Source: DIGJ01 sp041739345 (GTDB lineage: Bacteria; Bacillota; Clostridia; Lachnospirales; Lachnospiraceae). From it: a DNA stretch of 64,000 bases. The position numbers and the translations under genes were made by a program. Numbering within the stretch: position 1 is the first letter of the stretch; the number at the start of each line of letters is the position of its first letter. Below, in pieces: positions 24,903-33,243 of this stretch. The notes beneath the pieces were generated by a model. That model ran no database searches. It saw only the letters and a list, made by a program, of their open reading frames with translations, and was not told where the DNA came from. Location of the stretch: positions 310,001-374,000 of the forward strand of contig JBGSNZ010000021.1 of NCBI GenBank assembly GCA_041739345.1, written 5' to 3'.

Positions 24903-26454
24903 GATTGAGATTAGAAAAAAATCTTATTATGATTCAGTTACATTGATGCTTATTAGTAAAGATATAAAAAAAATGGATGGTATTAGCGAAGCACTCGTAG
25001 GGATGGGAACTGACCTTAACCGTGAGATAGCGCAAAATATTGGGCTTGTAACACCTGAATTCGAAACAGTTACCGCAAATGATTTCTTTGTAGCGGTTGA
25101 ATGCCAGGATGAAGCAGCATTTGAGGCTGCTTCGAAAAAGGTGGATGAACTTCTTAATAAGAAGTCGGAATCAAGAGAGTCTGATTATTATCCACCTACT
25201 TTAGAAGGTGCAATAAAAATCAATCCAGATTTAAATATTGCAGTTATTTCGGTTCCTGGAAAGCATGCGAAAGACGTAGCCCAGGGTTGCCTAGATAGAA
25301 ATATTAATGTAATGCTTTTCTCGGATAATGTTACGATAGAAGAAGAACGCGAACTAAAAGAGTGTGCGTATAAAAAGGAACTTCTTGTTATGGGACCTGA
25401 CTGCGGTACCGCTATTATAAATCATGTTCCCCTTGCATTTGCTAATGTTGTAAGGCCAGGTGATATAGGTATTGTTGCTGCTTCGGGTACAGGTACACAG
25501 GAAGTATCTTCAATCATTGACCAGTTGGGCGGCGGTGTTTCTCAGGTACTTGGTACCGGTGGACGTGATTTAAAGAAAGAAATAGGCGGCCTTATGTTCA
25601 AACTTGGTCTTGATGCTTTGATTCACGATGCTCAGACCAAAATTATTACTTTAATAAGTAAACCACCAGCAAAAGATATTGCAACAGAAATGCTTGAGCT
25701 TGCCTCGAAGGCAGGAAAACCTGTCGTAGTATGTTTTATAGGTGGAGATCGTAAAGAAATTGAATCTTTTGGTCTAACGGCTGCCGTATCCCTTGAGGAT
25801 GCTGCCCACAAGGCTGTTGCTCTTTCACAGGGGAAGGTTATAAAGGATTTTGCAGAGTTTTCGATGGGTGATGAAAAAGCGGAAGCTTTGGCAAAAGAAA
25901 ATGCTTTAAAGATGGCAAAGAACCAAAAATATGTACGAGGATTTTATACTGGTGGTACGTTATGTGATGAAGCAATGAAACTTATGACTGCGAAACTAGT
26001 ACATATTTACAGCAATATTCCGTTACAACCGGAAGACAAGTTGGATGATGCAAGAAATGGAAAGAGTCGAGAACATACTTTCCTTGATTTTGGTGATGAT
26101 GAATTTACGGTAGGAAGACCTCATCCTATGATTGATCCATCCTTACGTGCGGAACGTGTTATCGTAGACGCTAAGGATACTGAATGTGCAATCATTATGG
26201 TTGATTGTGTTATCGGATATGGTTCACATGAGAATCCGGCCAAAGATTTAGCTGACGCTATTTTGGCAGCAAAGTTAACTGCGCAGACAGATGGACGACA
26301 TCTTCTTGTAGTTGCTGCTGTTTGCGGTACAGAAGGCGATCCACAGTGTCTGAGCAGGACACAGAAACAGTTGTCAGATGCAGGTGCAGTAGTATTTCCG
26401 TCAAATGCACAGGCAACTCGTTTCGTAGAGCGTGTGCTCACCAATATGCAGTAA
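24895..26454 (+). CDS. allF: FdrA family protein, AllF-like subunit of oxamate carbamoyltransferase
   Basis: A 519-residue FdrA protein with two succinyl-CoA-synthetase-like halves. Signatures: LLVMGPDCGTAI, GIVAASGTGTQEVSS and GTGGRDLKKE (nucleotide/CoA-like loops near residues 165-230), and GRPHPMIDPSLR in the second half. Start chosen as TTG 24895 because GGAGG at 24882-24886 fits it; the in-frame ATG at 24880 overlaps that site. Together with AllH and AllG it should transfer a carbamoyl group from a substrate to phosphate. Substrate here may be oxamate or a relative (inference). Confidence 0.87.
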   Translation: MVKIEIRKKSYYDSVTLMLISKDIKKMDGISEALVGMGTDLNREIAQNIGLVTPEFETVTANDFFVAVECQDEAAFEAASKKVDELLNKKSESRESDYYPPTLEGAIKINPDLNIAVISVPGKHAKDVAQGCLDRNINVMLFSDNVTIEEERELKECAYKKELLVMGPDCGTAIINHVPLAFANVVRPGDIGIVAASGTGTQEVSSIIDQLGGGVSQVLGTGGRDLKKEIGGLMFKLGLDALIHDAQTKIITLISKPPAKDIATEMLELASKAGKPVVVCFIGGDRKEIESFGLTAAVSLEDAAHKAVALSQGKVIKDFAEFSMGDEKAEALAKENALKMAKNQKYVRGFYTGGTLCDEAMKLMTAKLVHIYSNIPLQPEDKLDDARNGKSREHTFLDFGDDEFTVGRPHPMIDPSLRAERVIVDAKDTECAIIMVDCVIGYGSHENPAKDLADAILAAKLTAQTDGRHLLVVAAVCGTEGDPQCLSRTQKQLSDAGAVVFPSNAQATRFVERVLTNMQ

Positions 26455-26467
26455 GGAGGGGAATGCG

Positions 26468-27892
26468 ATGAGCAAAGTAAATGAATTGTTCCAAAAAGAG
26501 CTGCAAGTTGTTAACTTTGGAATTGAATCTTTTTATCAGGATTTAAAAAAGCAGAGTAAACCAGCAGTTCAAATAGATTGGAAACCTATAGCGGGCGGAG
26601 ACAAAGAGGCAGCTTTAAACTTACGAAAACTTAAAAATCCCGAACTTCTTGCCAAAATTGAGGAAGCAAATAATGAGGCATATCAAAGAATTCTTACATC
26701 TTCGCCTACATTAATCGGGCTCGGTATTGCAGGTGAAGTTATTCCGGGTATGACAAAGGAGACGATCCTTCATGCTGGTCCACCGATTACCTGGGAGCGT
26801 ATGTGTGGCCCTCAAAAGGGAGCTGTATTGGGCGGTCTAGTATATGAAGGACTTGCCGAAAATCTTGAAGAAGCCGAAAGTCTTGCTGCTTCAGGCAAAA
26901 TATCATTTGATCCATGTAATATGCATAACACAGTAGGACCGATGGCAGGCGTTGTAACATATTCAATGCCTGTATGGATTCTTGAGAACAAGACGTTCAA
27001 AAATCGTGCTTACTGTACTTTAAATGAAGGACTTGGAAAGGTGTTACGTTTCGGTGCCTTTGATGAAGAAGTTCTAACAAGACTTCGTTGGATGGAAAAA
27101 GTGCTGTACCCTGTATTAAAAGCAGGTATGGAAATAAAAGGTGAAATTGATATAAAGACGATGATAGCTCAGATCTTACAGATGGGTGACGAAGGACACA
27201 ATCGAAATAAAGCAGGTACATCACTTTTATTCCGTGAACTTACACCTGCTATATTAGAGGCAGATCTTCCAAATGAGGAAAAGATTGCCGCACTAAATTT
27301 TATCAATAATAATGATCATACATTCCTTAACATCTCAATGCCAGCTTGTAAGTGTACGATGGATTCGATTCTTGACATTGAGTACTGTACCGTACTTGCA
27401 ACAATGTGCCGAAATGGTACAGATTTCGGTATCCGTATCGCAGGACTTGGAAAGGATGCATGGTTTACAGCTCCTGCAGAAGTGGTTGAAGGGCTCTTAT
27501 TCCCTGGATTTACAGATGAAGATGCGGCTCTTGACTTAGGAGATTCTTGTATTACTGAGACGACAGGAATTGGTGGTTTTTGTATGGCTGCAGCACCAGC
27601 TATTGTTCAATTCGTTGGTGGTCAAGTATCTGACGCTATGAATTATACAAAGCAGATGTACGAAATAACGGTTGGTGAGGGTTCGGCTTATAAGATTCCA
27701 GCACTTAATTTTCGTGGTGGTCCTACCGCCATTGATATGATGAAGGTTATTGAAACAGGTATTCGTCCTATTATTAATACAGGTATTGCACATAAAAATG
27801 CAGGTGTAGGTCAGGTTGGAGCAGGTATTGTTCATCCACCAGAAGAGTGTTTCAAGAAAGCATTAGTTGCATGTGCCAATAAGTGGTCATAG
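26468..27892 (+). CDS. allG: DUF1116 protein, AllG/YlbE-like subunit of oxamate carbamoyltransferase
   Basis: A 474-residue DUF1116 protein. Recognisable blocks are MCGPQKGAVLGGLVYEGLA, DPCNMHNTVGPMAGVV, RNGTDFGIRIAGLG and GVGQVGAGIVHPPEECF. The start at 26468 follows AAGGAGGGG. The gene begins 13 nt after allF. FdrA and DUF1116 usually co-occur, and the trio AllF-AllG-AllH is complete here. Full family length with no break. Confidence 0.87.
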   Translation: MSKVNELFQKELQVVNFGIESFYQDLKKQSKPAVQIDWKPIAGGDKEAALNLRKLKNPELLAKIEEANNEAYQRILTSSPTLIGLGIAGEVIPGMTKETILHAGPPITWERMCGPQKGAVLGGLVYEGLAENLEEAESLAASGKISFDPCNMHNTVGPMAGVVTYSMPVWILENKTFKNRAYCTLNEGLGKVLRFGAFDEEVLTRLRWMEKVLYPVLKAGMEIKGEIDIKTMIAQILQMGDEGHNRNKAGTSLLFRELTPAILEADLPNEEKIAALNFINNNDHTFLNISMPACKCTMDSILDIEYCTVLATMCRNGTDFGIRIAGLGKDAWFTAPAEVVEGLLFPGFTDEDAALDLGDSCITETTGIGGFCMAAAPAIVQFVGGQVSDAMNYTKQMYEITVGEGSAYKIPALNFRGGPTAIDMMKVIETGIRPIINTGIAHKNAGVGQVGAGIVHPPEECFKKALVACANKWS

Positions 27893-27967
27893 AAAATTTA
27901 TGGACAAATTTTGTGAAACAAGTCTAAATTGCAAAAATAAATAATATAATATATGGAGGTATTTATT

Positions 27968-28768
27968 ATGAGTAAATGGTCAGACATTACAATGTATGAA
28001 CTTTCAATTCCGATTGGCATCAATACACCCCCTTGGCCTACCTATGAACCTCTTCAAATGAAGTTTTTCAAGCGTCTTTCTCCTAATGGCGCTAATGGTC
28101 AATTAATAACCCACAGTAACCATGTAGGTACACATCTTGATGGTCCACTTCATTTTGATACCGCAGGACGTGATATGGCATCACTTGAACTTACCAAACT
28201 CTGTCATCCTGGTGTAGTTGTAGATTTGTCAGATCAAGCGGAGGATTTTGGTATATATACTCCAGCAGACATTGAGAAACGAGTTGAAGTTAAGGAAGGT
28301 GATATTGTTATCATCAACACCGGTTACCACAAATATGGATGGGATCAGCCAGGTGCAGATGAGAAACGTTATATGCTCCGTCATCCTGGTCCTAGCCTCG
28401 ATTTTATACAATGGGTTCGTGATAAGAAACTCCGTTGGCTTGGTGTTGACTGTGGTAGTGCAGACCACCCTATGAATACAAAGATTCGTGACTGGGAGCC
28501 GATGGAGGCTGATAAGTGCGATAAATTATTCCAGGAACGATATAATAAGAGCCTCAATGAAATGTATCCTTGGCCAGATCGTTACCAGGCAATGCATATT
28601 GAGCTGTTTTGTAAGCCTTATGAAGCAATTCATGCAGAGTGCCTTGGCGGGGACATTGATAAACTCAGTAACAAACGTCTTGTAATCGGCTGTTTTCCAT
28701 GGAAGCTTGTTGATGGTGAAAGTTGTATTTCTAGAATTGTTGCATTTGATGGATTTGAAGATGTCTAA
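27968..28768 (+). CDS. Cyclase-family metal-dependent hydrolase
   Basis: A 266-residue cyclase-family (PF04199-type) hydrolase. The metal-binding motif HVGTHLDGPLHF is near residue 48. The family, which includes kynurenine formamidase and isatin hydrolase, opens or deformylates cyclic amides using Mn2+ or Zn2+. A further DCGSADHPMN segment contributes to the site. TGGAGG precedes the ATG. It follows allG by 75 nt and precedes a terminator-like hairpin. In this island it is the best candidate for ring opening. Confidence 0.9.
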   Translation: MSKWSDITMYELSIPIGINTPPWPTYEPLQMKFFKRLSPNGANGQLITHSNHVGTHLDGPLHFDTAGRDMASLELTKLCHPGVVVDLSDQAEDFGIYTPADIEKRVEVKEGDIVIINTGYHKYGWDQPGADEKRYMLRHPGPSLDFIQWVRDKKLRWLGVDCGSADHPMNTKIRDWEPMEADKCDKLFQERYNKSLNEMYPWPDRYQAMHIELFCKPYEAIHAECLGGDIDKLSNKRLVIGCFPWKLVDGESCISRIVAFDGFEDV

Positions 28769-28831
28769 AGCTTGGACGTAAAGCTTAGATGTAAAGCATT
28801 ATAATATAATATAAAAGTATGACTTTAAAAC

Positions 28832-28878
28832 AAGGGCTGCCTCTAGGAACTAAAAATATCCTGGCCGGTAGCCTTTTT
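28832..28878 (+). terminator. Probable terminator after cyclase gene
   Basis: AAGGGCTGCC (28832-28841) pairs with GGTAGCCTTT (28867-28876) with two G-U pairs, then TTTT-rich sequence. It may split the operon before the Mo-hydroxylase genes. Confidence 0.5.
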
Positions 28879-28894
28879 AGTAAAGAGGTTTAAT

Positions 28895-29443
28895 ATGGAT
28901 AAGATATTACCAATGCTGTTGATCGCAGGAATCGTTATTCTTATATTTTTGCTTTCTAGCATACGTGAAAGACGTGTACAAAAATTTTCTGATGAATTTT
29001 GCAAAGCATTTATAGAGGCTTCGGACCATATTCTTGATGTTCCATTAAACGATGAACAACTAAAATATACGGTAGATGCTAAGACGGTGCATAGCAAAAC
29101 GGTATTTGTAAAACTTGCACCACTGGAAGAACAGCCGGAAGCCCTACAAAAATTATTTAAAAAGGGTGTTGATAATTTTGTTGTAGAACGTTTTAAAACA
29201 ATGCATATAAAAAGGGATGGCGCACAGCTCAATCTTTCATCAATCAATATGATTGAAAAGAAATATAACGGAGCAATGAACCGTATATATGATCTTGCAA
29301 ATATTTTCTTTAGTGCTTTGGACGATTACAGTGTCCTAAAGACGCAGGAGGATGTTGATGATTTCCACTTTTTCCTTTATAAGCAGGATTTTATACGTAA
29401 TACAACGATTGATTCTATAATGAGCAAGGGTCAAAAAAGTTAG
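28895..29443 (+). CDS. Membrane-anchored unknown protein (182 aa)
   Basis: One N-terminal transmembrane helix (residues 4-21, ILPMLLIAGIVILIFLL) and a mostly helical cytoplasmic domain with no motif I know. It starts just after the hairpin and ends 10 nt before xdhB, so it is probably co-transcribed with the molybdenum enzyme. It could tether the hydroxylase to the membrane or to the permease, but this is only inference from position. AAAGAGG precedes the ATG. Confidence 0.72.
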   Translation: MDKILPMLLIAGIVILIFLLSSIRERRVQKFSDEFCKAFIEASDHILDVPLNDEQLKYTVDAKTVHSKTVFVKLAPLEEQPEALQKLFKKGVDNFVVERFKTMHIKRDGAQLNLSSINMIEKKYNGAMNRIYDLANIFFSALDDYSVLKTQEDVDDFHFFLYKQDFIRNTTIDSIMSKGQKS

Positions 29444-29453
29444 GGGGGAGCCA

Positions 29454-30287
29454 ATGAAAGAATTTGAATACTTGAGGCCGGAAACAATAGAAGAAGCGAT
29501 TGCACTTCGTTGTGAGCATGAAGGATGTTCTGTTTTGCTAAATGGGGGAACCGATATCGTAATCCAGCTTCGCGAACGTCTTATCGCACCGGAGTATGTT
29601 ATTGATATTAAGCGTATTCCGGGTCTTAACAAGATTACGTTCAATAAAGATGAGGGACTGTTTATTGGTGCATGTGTAACAATGAATGAAATCGGTGACA
29701 ATGAAGATGTTAAACAATTTTATCCATTTCTTGCGAAAGCAGCTCATTCAGTAGGAAGCAAACAAATTCGTAACCGTGCGACTTTGGTAGGCAATATTGT
29801 AAATGCATCACCTTTATGTGATACGGGAACGCCGCTATATGCTTGTGACGCAAAAGTATGCATCGTTGGAAAAGATGGCAAACGTGAAATTTCAATCATT
29901 GAATTTATTACGTTTGTAAGAAAGACCGTGTTAAAGCCGGATGAAATTGTTACTGGTATCAAGGTAGCTTATGTTGAAGGAACAAAAGGTGTTTTTACAA
30001 AGATTTCACGTCGTAAGGAAGTAGATTTGTCCACTATCTGCGGCACAGTACTTAAGATTGGTGATAGTTACAGGATGGCGTTTGGTGCAGTGGCACCTAC
30101 TCCTTTAAGACTTCCAAAGACGGAAAGCTTGCTAAATGGGAAAAAACTGACCACTGAGTTAATTGAAGAGGCAGCAAAATCTGCCTGCACGGAGATTTCT
30201 CCTATCAGTGATATCAGAGCATCAAAAGAATACCGTTTTGATGTAGTGGAAGTTACGGTAAGACGTAGCCTTGAGCAGTTAATATAA
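29454..30287 (+). CDS. xdhB: Molybdenum hydroxylase FAD-binding subunit (XdhB-like)
   Basis: A 277-residue CoxM/XdhB subunit. FAD-binding segments: LLNGGTDIVIQLRER (near residue 28), GACVTMNEI and NRATLVGNIVNASPLCDT (near 110), plus a C-terminal CO-dehydrogenase-flavoprotein domain. It passes electrons from the [2Fe-2S] subunit to NAD+ or another acceptor. No iron-sulfur cysteine cluster insertion of the 4-hydroxybenzoyl-CoA reductase type is seen. Followed 14 nt later by xdhC. Confidence 0.9.
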   Translation: MKEFEYLRPETIEEAIALRCEHEGCSVLLNGGTDIVIQLRERLIAPEYVIDIKRIPGLNKITFNKDEGLFIGACVTMNEIGDNEDVKQFYPFLAKAAHSVGSKQIRNRATLVGNIVNASPLCDTGTPLYACDAKVCIVGKDGKREISIIEFITFVRKTVLKPDEIVTGIKVAYVEGTKGVFTKISRRKEVDLSTICGTVLKIGDSYRMAFGAVAPTPLRLPKTESLLNGKKLTTELIEEAAKSACTEISPISDIRASKEYRFDVVEVTVRRSLEQLI

Positions 30288-30301
30288 GGAGGGATTGCCT
30301 A

Positions 30302-30781
30302 GTGAAATATAAAGTAAACTTTTTTGTAAACGAAGAACCTATTGAACTTTATGTTGATGCAAACAGGACAATGTTAAATGTATTACGTGATGACCTGTGC
30401 CTTACCGGTACAAAAGAAGGTTGCGGTGCTGGTGAATGCGGTGCGTGTACTGTTATTACGGATGGTAAGCCTGTTAATGCATGCATGGTATTGGCTCCGG
30501 AACTTGACGGTATGCACATTACAACAATTGAAGGCCTTTCTAAGGAAGGAGAATTAAGCGAAATACAAAAACAGTTTATAAAGCATAGTGCATTACAGTG
30601 TGGTTTTTGCACACCTGGTTTCATTATGTCAGGAACCGCTTTATTACAGGAAAATCCGAATCCTACACGTGATGAAATTAAGACGGCTATTGTCGGAAAT
30701 CTTTGTAGATGTACAGGGTATGTTCGTATTATTGAAGCGATTGAAGAGACAGCTGTAGTTTTAAGGGGAGGAGGACAGTAA
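30302..30781 (+). CDS. xdhC: Molybdenum hydroxylase [2Fe-2S] subunit (XdhC-like)
   Basis: A 159-residue subunit with the plant-type cluster GCGAGECGACTV and the second cluster C-x2-C ... CRCTG (CGFCTPGFIMS, NLCRCTGY). GTG start at 30302 with GGAGG 9 nt upstream. Its TAA overlaps the ATG of xdhA by one base. Full length; all eight cluster cysteines are present. The gene symbol follows the E. coli xdhABC order, not the XdhC maturation factor. Confidence 0.92.
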   Translation: MKYKVNFFVNEEPIELYVDANRTMLNVLRDDLCLTGTKEGCGAGECGACTVITDGKPVNACMVLAPELDGMHITTIEGLSKEGELSEIQKQFIKHSALQCGFCTPGFIMSGTALLQENPNPTRDEIKTAIVGNLCRCTGYVRIIEAIEETAVVLRGGGQ

Positions 30782-33108
30782 TGGAATTAAAGCATGTTGG
30801 TAAGTCATATGAGCGTAAAGATGCTATTATGAAAGTAACAGGTGCAGCGGAATATGTTGATGATATACGTCTCGCTCGAATGCTGTATGCACAATGTGTA
30901 AGAAGTCCATATGCACATGCAAGGATTCTTTCCATTGATACATCAGATGCAGAAAAGCTACCAGGAGTTAAATGTGTTATTACAGGCGAAGAGTACCCAA
31001 ATCGAGCTGGACTTTATCTGGAAGACAGATATTTTATGGCAAAGGTTGGTGATACAGCCAAATATATGGGAGAAGCAGTTGCAGCAGTTGCTGCAGAAAC
31101 CGTAGAAATTGCAAGGCAGGCTTGTGATCTGGTAAAGGTTGAATATGAAGAACTTCCTGCAGTTACGAATGCGGTTGACGGCATGAAACCGGATGCACCT
31201 ATTATTCATCCGGATCTTCATACTTATAAAGTAGCACCTATATTCTATCCGGAAAAAGGTACGAATATTTCACATCACTATGTTCTTAGAAAAGGCGATG
31301 CCCAGAAGGCTTTCGCTGAGGCAGATTACATATTAGAAAATACTTTTTATATTCCACATGTACAGCATGTTCCATTGGAGCCTCATGCAGCAATAGCAAA
31401 ACAGGATGCCAATGGAAAGCTTACTGTTTGGGCGAGCTGCCAGTCACCTTATGCAGTACGTCAGGCTCTTTCTGTTGCATTTGCAATGCCATTAAATAAA
31501 ATACAAGTAATTGCACCTACGGTAGGCGGAGGTTTTGGTTCAAAGGCTGGAACTACTCTTGAAGGAATCGTTATTCCACTAGCAAAGCATTGCCAGGGAC
31601 GTCCCGTTAAGCTGACCTATTCTCGTGAAGATGAATTCGTAAATGCGTATGTTCGTCAGGGAATGCATGCTAAGATTAAAGCCGGCGTTCGTAAGGATGG
31701 TAAGATTACAGCTCTTCATAATGAATTTATATGGGATGGAGGTGCTTATACAGAATACGGTGTTAATATTACAAAGGCTGGCGGATGGGCTTCTGCTGGA
31801 CCTTATGATATTGATAATGTCTGGACGGATAGTTACTGCGTATATACGAATCATCCAGTGGGAGGTCCATATCGTGGTTTTGGTATGTGCGAAATCCATT
31901 TTGCAATTGAGCAAAATATGGATATGATAGCACAGAAGGTTGGCCTTTCACCGCTAGAAATAAGAAGATTAAATGGAATAAGGCCCGGCGGATTTACAGG
32001 TATGGGTGAAAAGTTAGAAGTTGCAGGTCTCCAGGACTGTATCGATGAGGTTGTAAAGGAAATTGAGTATGATAAGCCTTGTGAACCAGCAGGAGATCAT
32101 AAGATTCGTGCAAAGGGTATTGCGGCTGGCTGGAAATCACCTTCCATGCCTTCAAATGCAGGTTCTTCAGCTATACTGCGTATGAATGAAGATGGTACTT
32201 TCTACTTACTAAGTAGTGCGCAGGAAATCGGGCAAGGTGCATCTACTGTACTGCCTCAGATAGCAGCAGAAGTTCTTTCGGTATCACCCGACAAGATTAC
32301 CTTCTGCTCAGGAGATACCGATGTTACACCTTATGAATGGCAGACAGTTGCAAGTCGTACCACGTATTGTGCAGGAAATGCAGTTAAGTTAGCTGCTGAG
32401 GATTTGGTAGATAAGGTACTTGACCTTGCTCAGATAAAAATGGGTGCAGTGAAAAGAGATCTTGAATTCAGAGATGGATATGTTGTACATAAGATTTATC
32501 CGGAAAGAAAGCTTCCAATCTCAGATTTTGCACTCGGAGTATCATTTGATGACGGCAGCGGCTACGGCGGTCCTGCAATCGGCGTAGGGTCATTTACACT
32601 TGAAAACAATATAAATACCGATAAAAAGACTGGTGTTGCAAAACATCATCCTGCAGCCTTTTGGACAATGGGAATGAATGGCTGCGAGATAGAAATAGAT
32701 ACAGATACAGGTGCATGTAAGGTAATCAAGATGGTATCTTGTTTCGATGCAGGAAAAGTAGTGAATCCTATTCTTTTTGAAGCACAAAGTGAAGGAGCTA
32801 TGGTTCAGGCATTGGGTACAGCATTATTCGAGGAACTCAAACTTAAGGATGGTAAGGTACTTAATAAGAGTTTTGTAGATTATAAGATTCCTACGGCAGA
32901 CGATGTTCCGATATTGATTGCGAAGTATGTTGAACATGCAGAACCAACAGGACCTTATGGCGCACGTGGCGTAGGCGAACCTCTTATGGTTCCAGGCGCT
33001 CCATGTATTGCGAATGCTATTTATAATGCAATTGGTGTACGTTTCTACAAAATGCCTATCACTTCGGAAGATATTTTAAAGGCAATACAGGAAAAGGGAC
33101 GAAGATAA
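30781..33108 (+). CDS. xdhA: Molybdenum hydroxylase catalytic subunit (XdhA-like)
   Basis: A 775-residue Mo-cofactor subunit. Landmarks: VQHVPLEPHAA, GGGFGSKAGTTLEG (Mo-pterin region), GGPYRGFGMCE (substrate Arg region), AQEIGQGASTVLPQI and RGVGEPLMVPGA with the catalytic Glu. The glutamate that follows GGGFGGK in true xanthine dehydrogenases is replaced (GSKAG), so the substrate may not be xanthine. It hydroxylates an N-heterocycle with water as oxygen donor. Translationally coupled to xdhC. Confidence 0.9.
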   Translation: MELKHVGKSYERKDAIMKVTGAAEYVDDIRLARMLYAQCVRSPYAHARILSIDTSDAEKLPGVKCVITGEEYPNRAGLYLEDRYFMAKVGDTAKYMGEAVAAVAAETVEIARQACDLVKVEYEELPAVTNAVDGMKPDAPIIHPDLHTYKVAPIFYPEKGTNISHHYVLRKGDAQKAFAEADYILENTFYIPHVQHVPLEPHAAIAKQDANGKLTVWASCQSPYAVRQALSVAFAMPLNKIQVIAPTVGGGFGSKAGTTLEGIVIPLAKHCQGRPVKLTYSREDEFVNAYVRQGMHAKIKAGVRKDGKITALHNEFIWDGGAYTEYGVNITKAGGWASAGPYDIDNVWTDSYCVYTNHPVGGPYRGFGMCEIHFAIEQNMDMIAQKVGLSPLEIRRLNGIRPGGFTGMGEKLEVAGLQDCIDEVVKEIEYDKPCEPAGDHKIRAKGIAAGWKSPSMPSNAGSSAILRMNEDGTFYLLSSAQEIGQGASTVLPQIAAEVLSVSPDKITFCSGDTDVTPYEWQTVASRTTYCAGNAVKLAAEDLVDKVLDLAQIKMGAVKRDLEFRDGYVVHKIYPERKLPISDFALGVSFDDGSGYGGPAIGVGSFTLENNINTDKKTGVAKHHPAAFWTMGMNGCEIEIDTDTGACKVIKMVSCFDAGKVVNPILFEAQSEGAMVQALGTALFEELKLKDGKVLNKSFVDYKIPTADDVPILIAKYVEHAEPTGPYGARGVGEPLMVPGAPCIANAIYNAIGVRFYKMPITSEDILKAIQEKGRR

Positions 33109-33197
33109 GACAGAGTATGTTATTAAAATTAGGTTTGTTATTTATGGAGCTTTATTCCAAAGACACTAGTAAATTTATTAGGGATTAAGGAAAGGAG

Positions 33198-33229
33198 CGT
33201 ATAGAAGCATCCGTTATACGGAGGGCTTC
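33198..33229 (+). promoter_or_regulatory. Structured leader with distant ribosome site before NCS2 permease
   Basis: CGTATA (33198-33203) can pair with TATACG (33215-33220), or GAAGC (33204-33208) with GCTTC (33225-33229). The only GGAGG (33220-33224) is 19 nt from the ATG at 33244 and no closer start exists in frame. A 14-codon ORF (33144-33188) lies just upstream. Function not known. Confidence 0.4.
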
Positions 33230-33243
33230 GTACAAGTTAATTT

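Noticed and set aside
24000..27892. Complete allantoin degradation operon
   Set aside because: Only the AllFGH-type trio is present; allantoinase, allantoate amidohydrolase, ureidoglycolate dehydrogenase and carbamate kinase are absent from the window.
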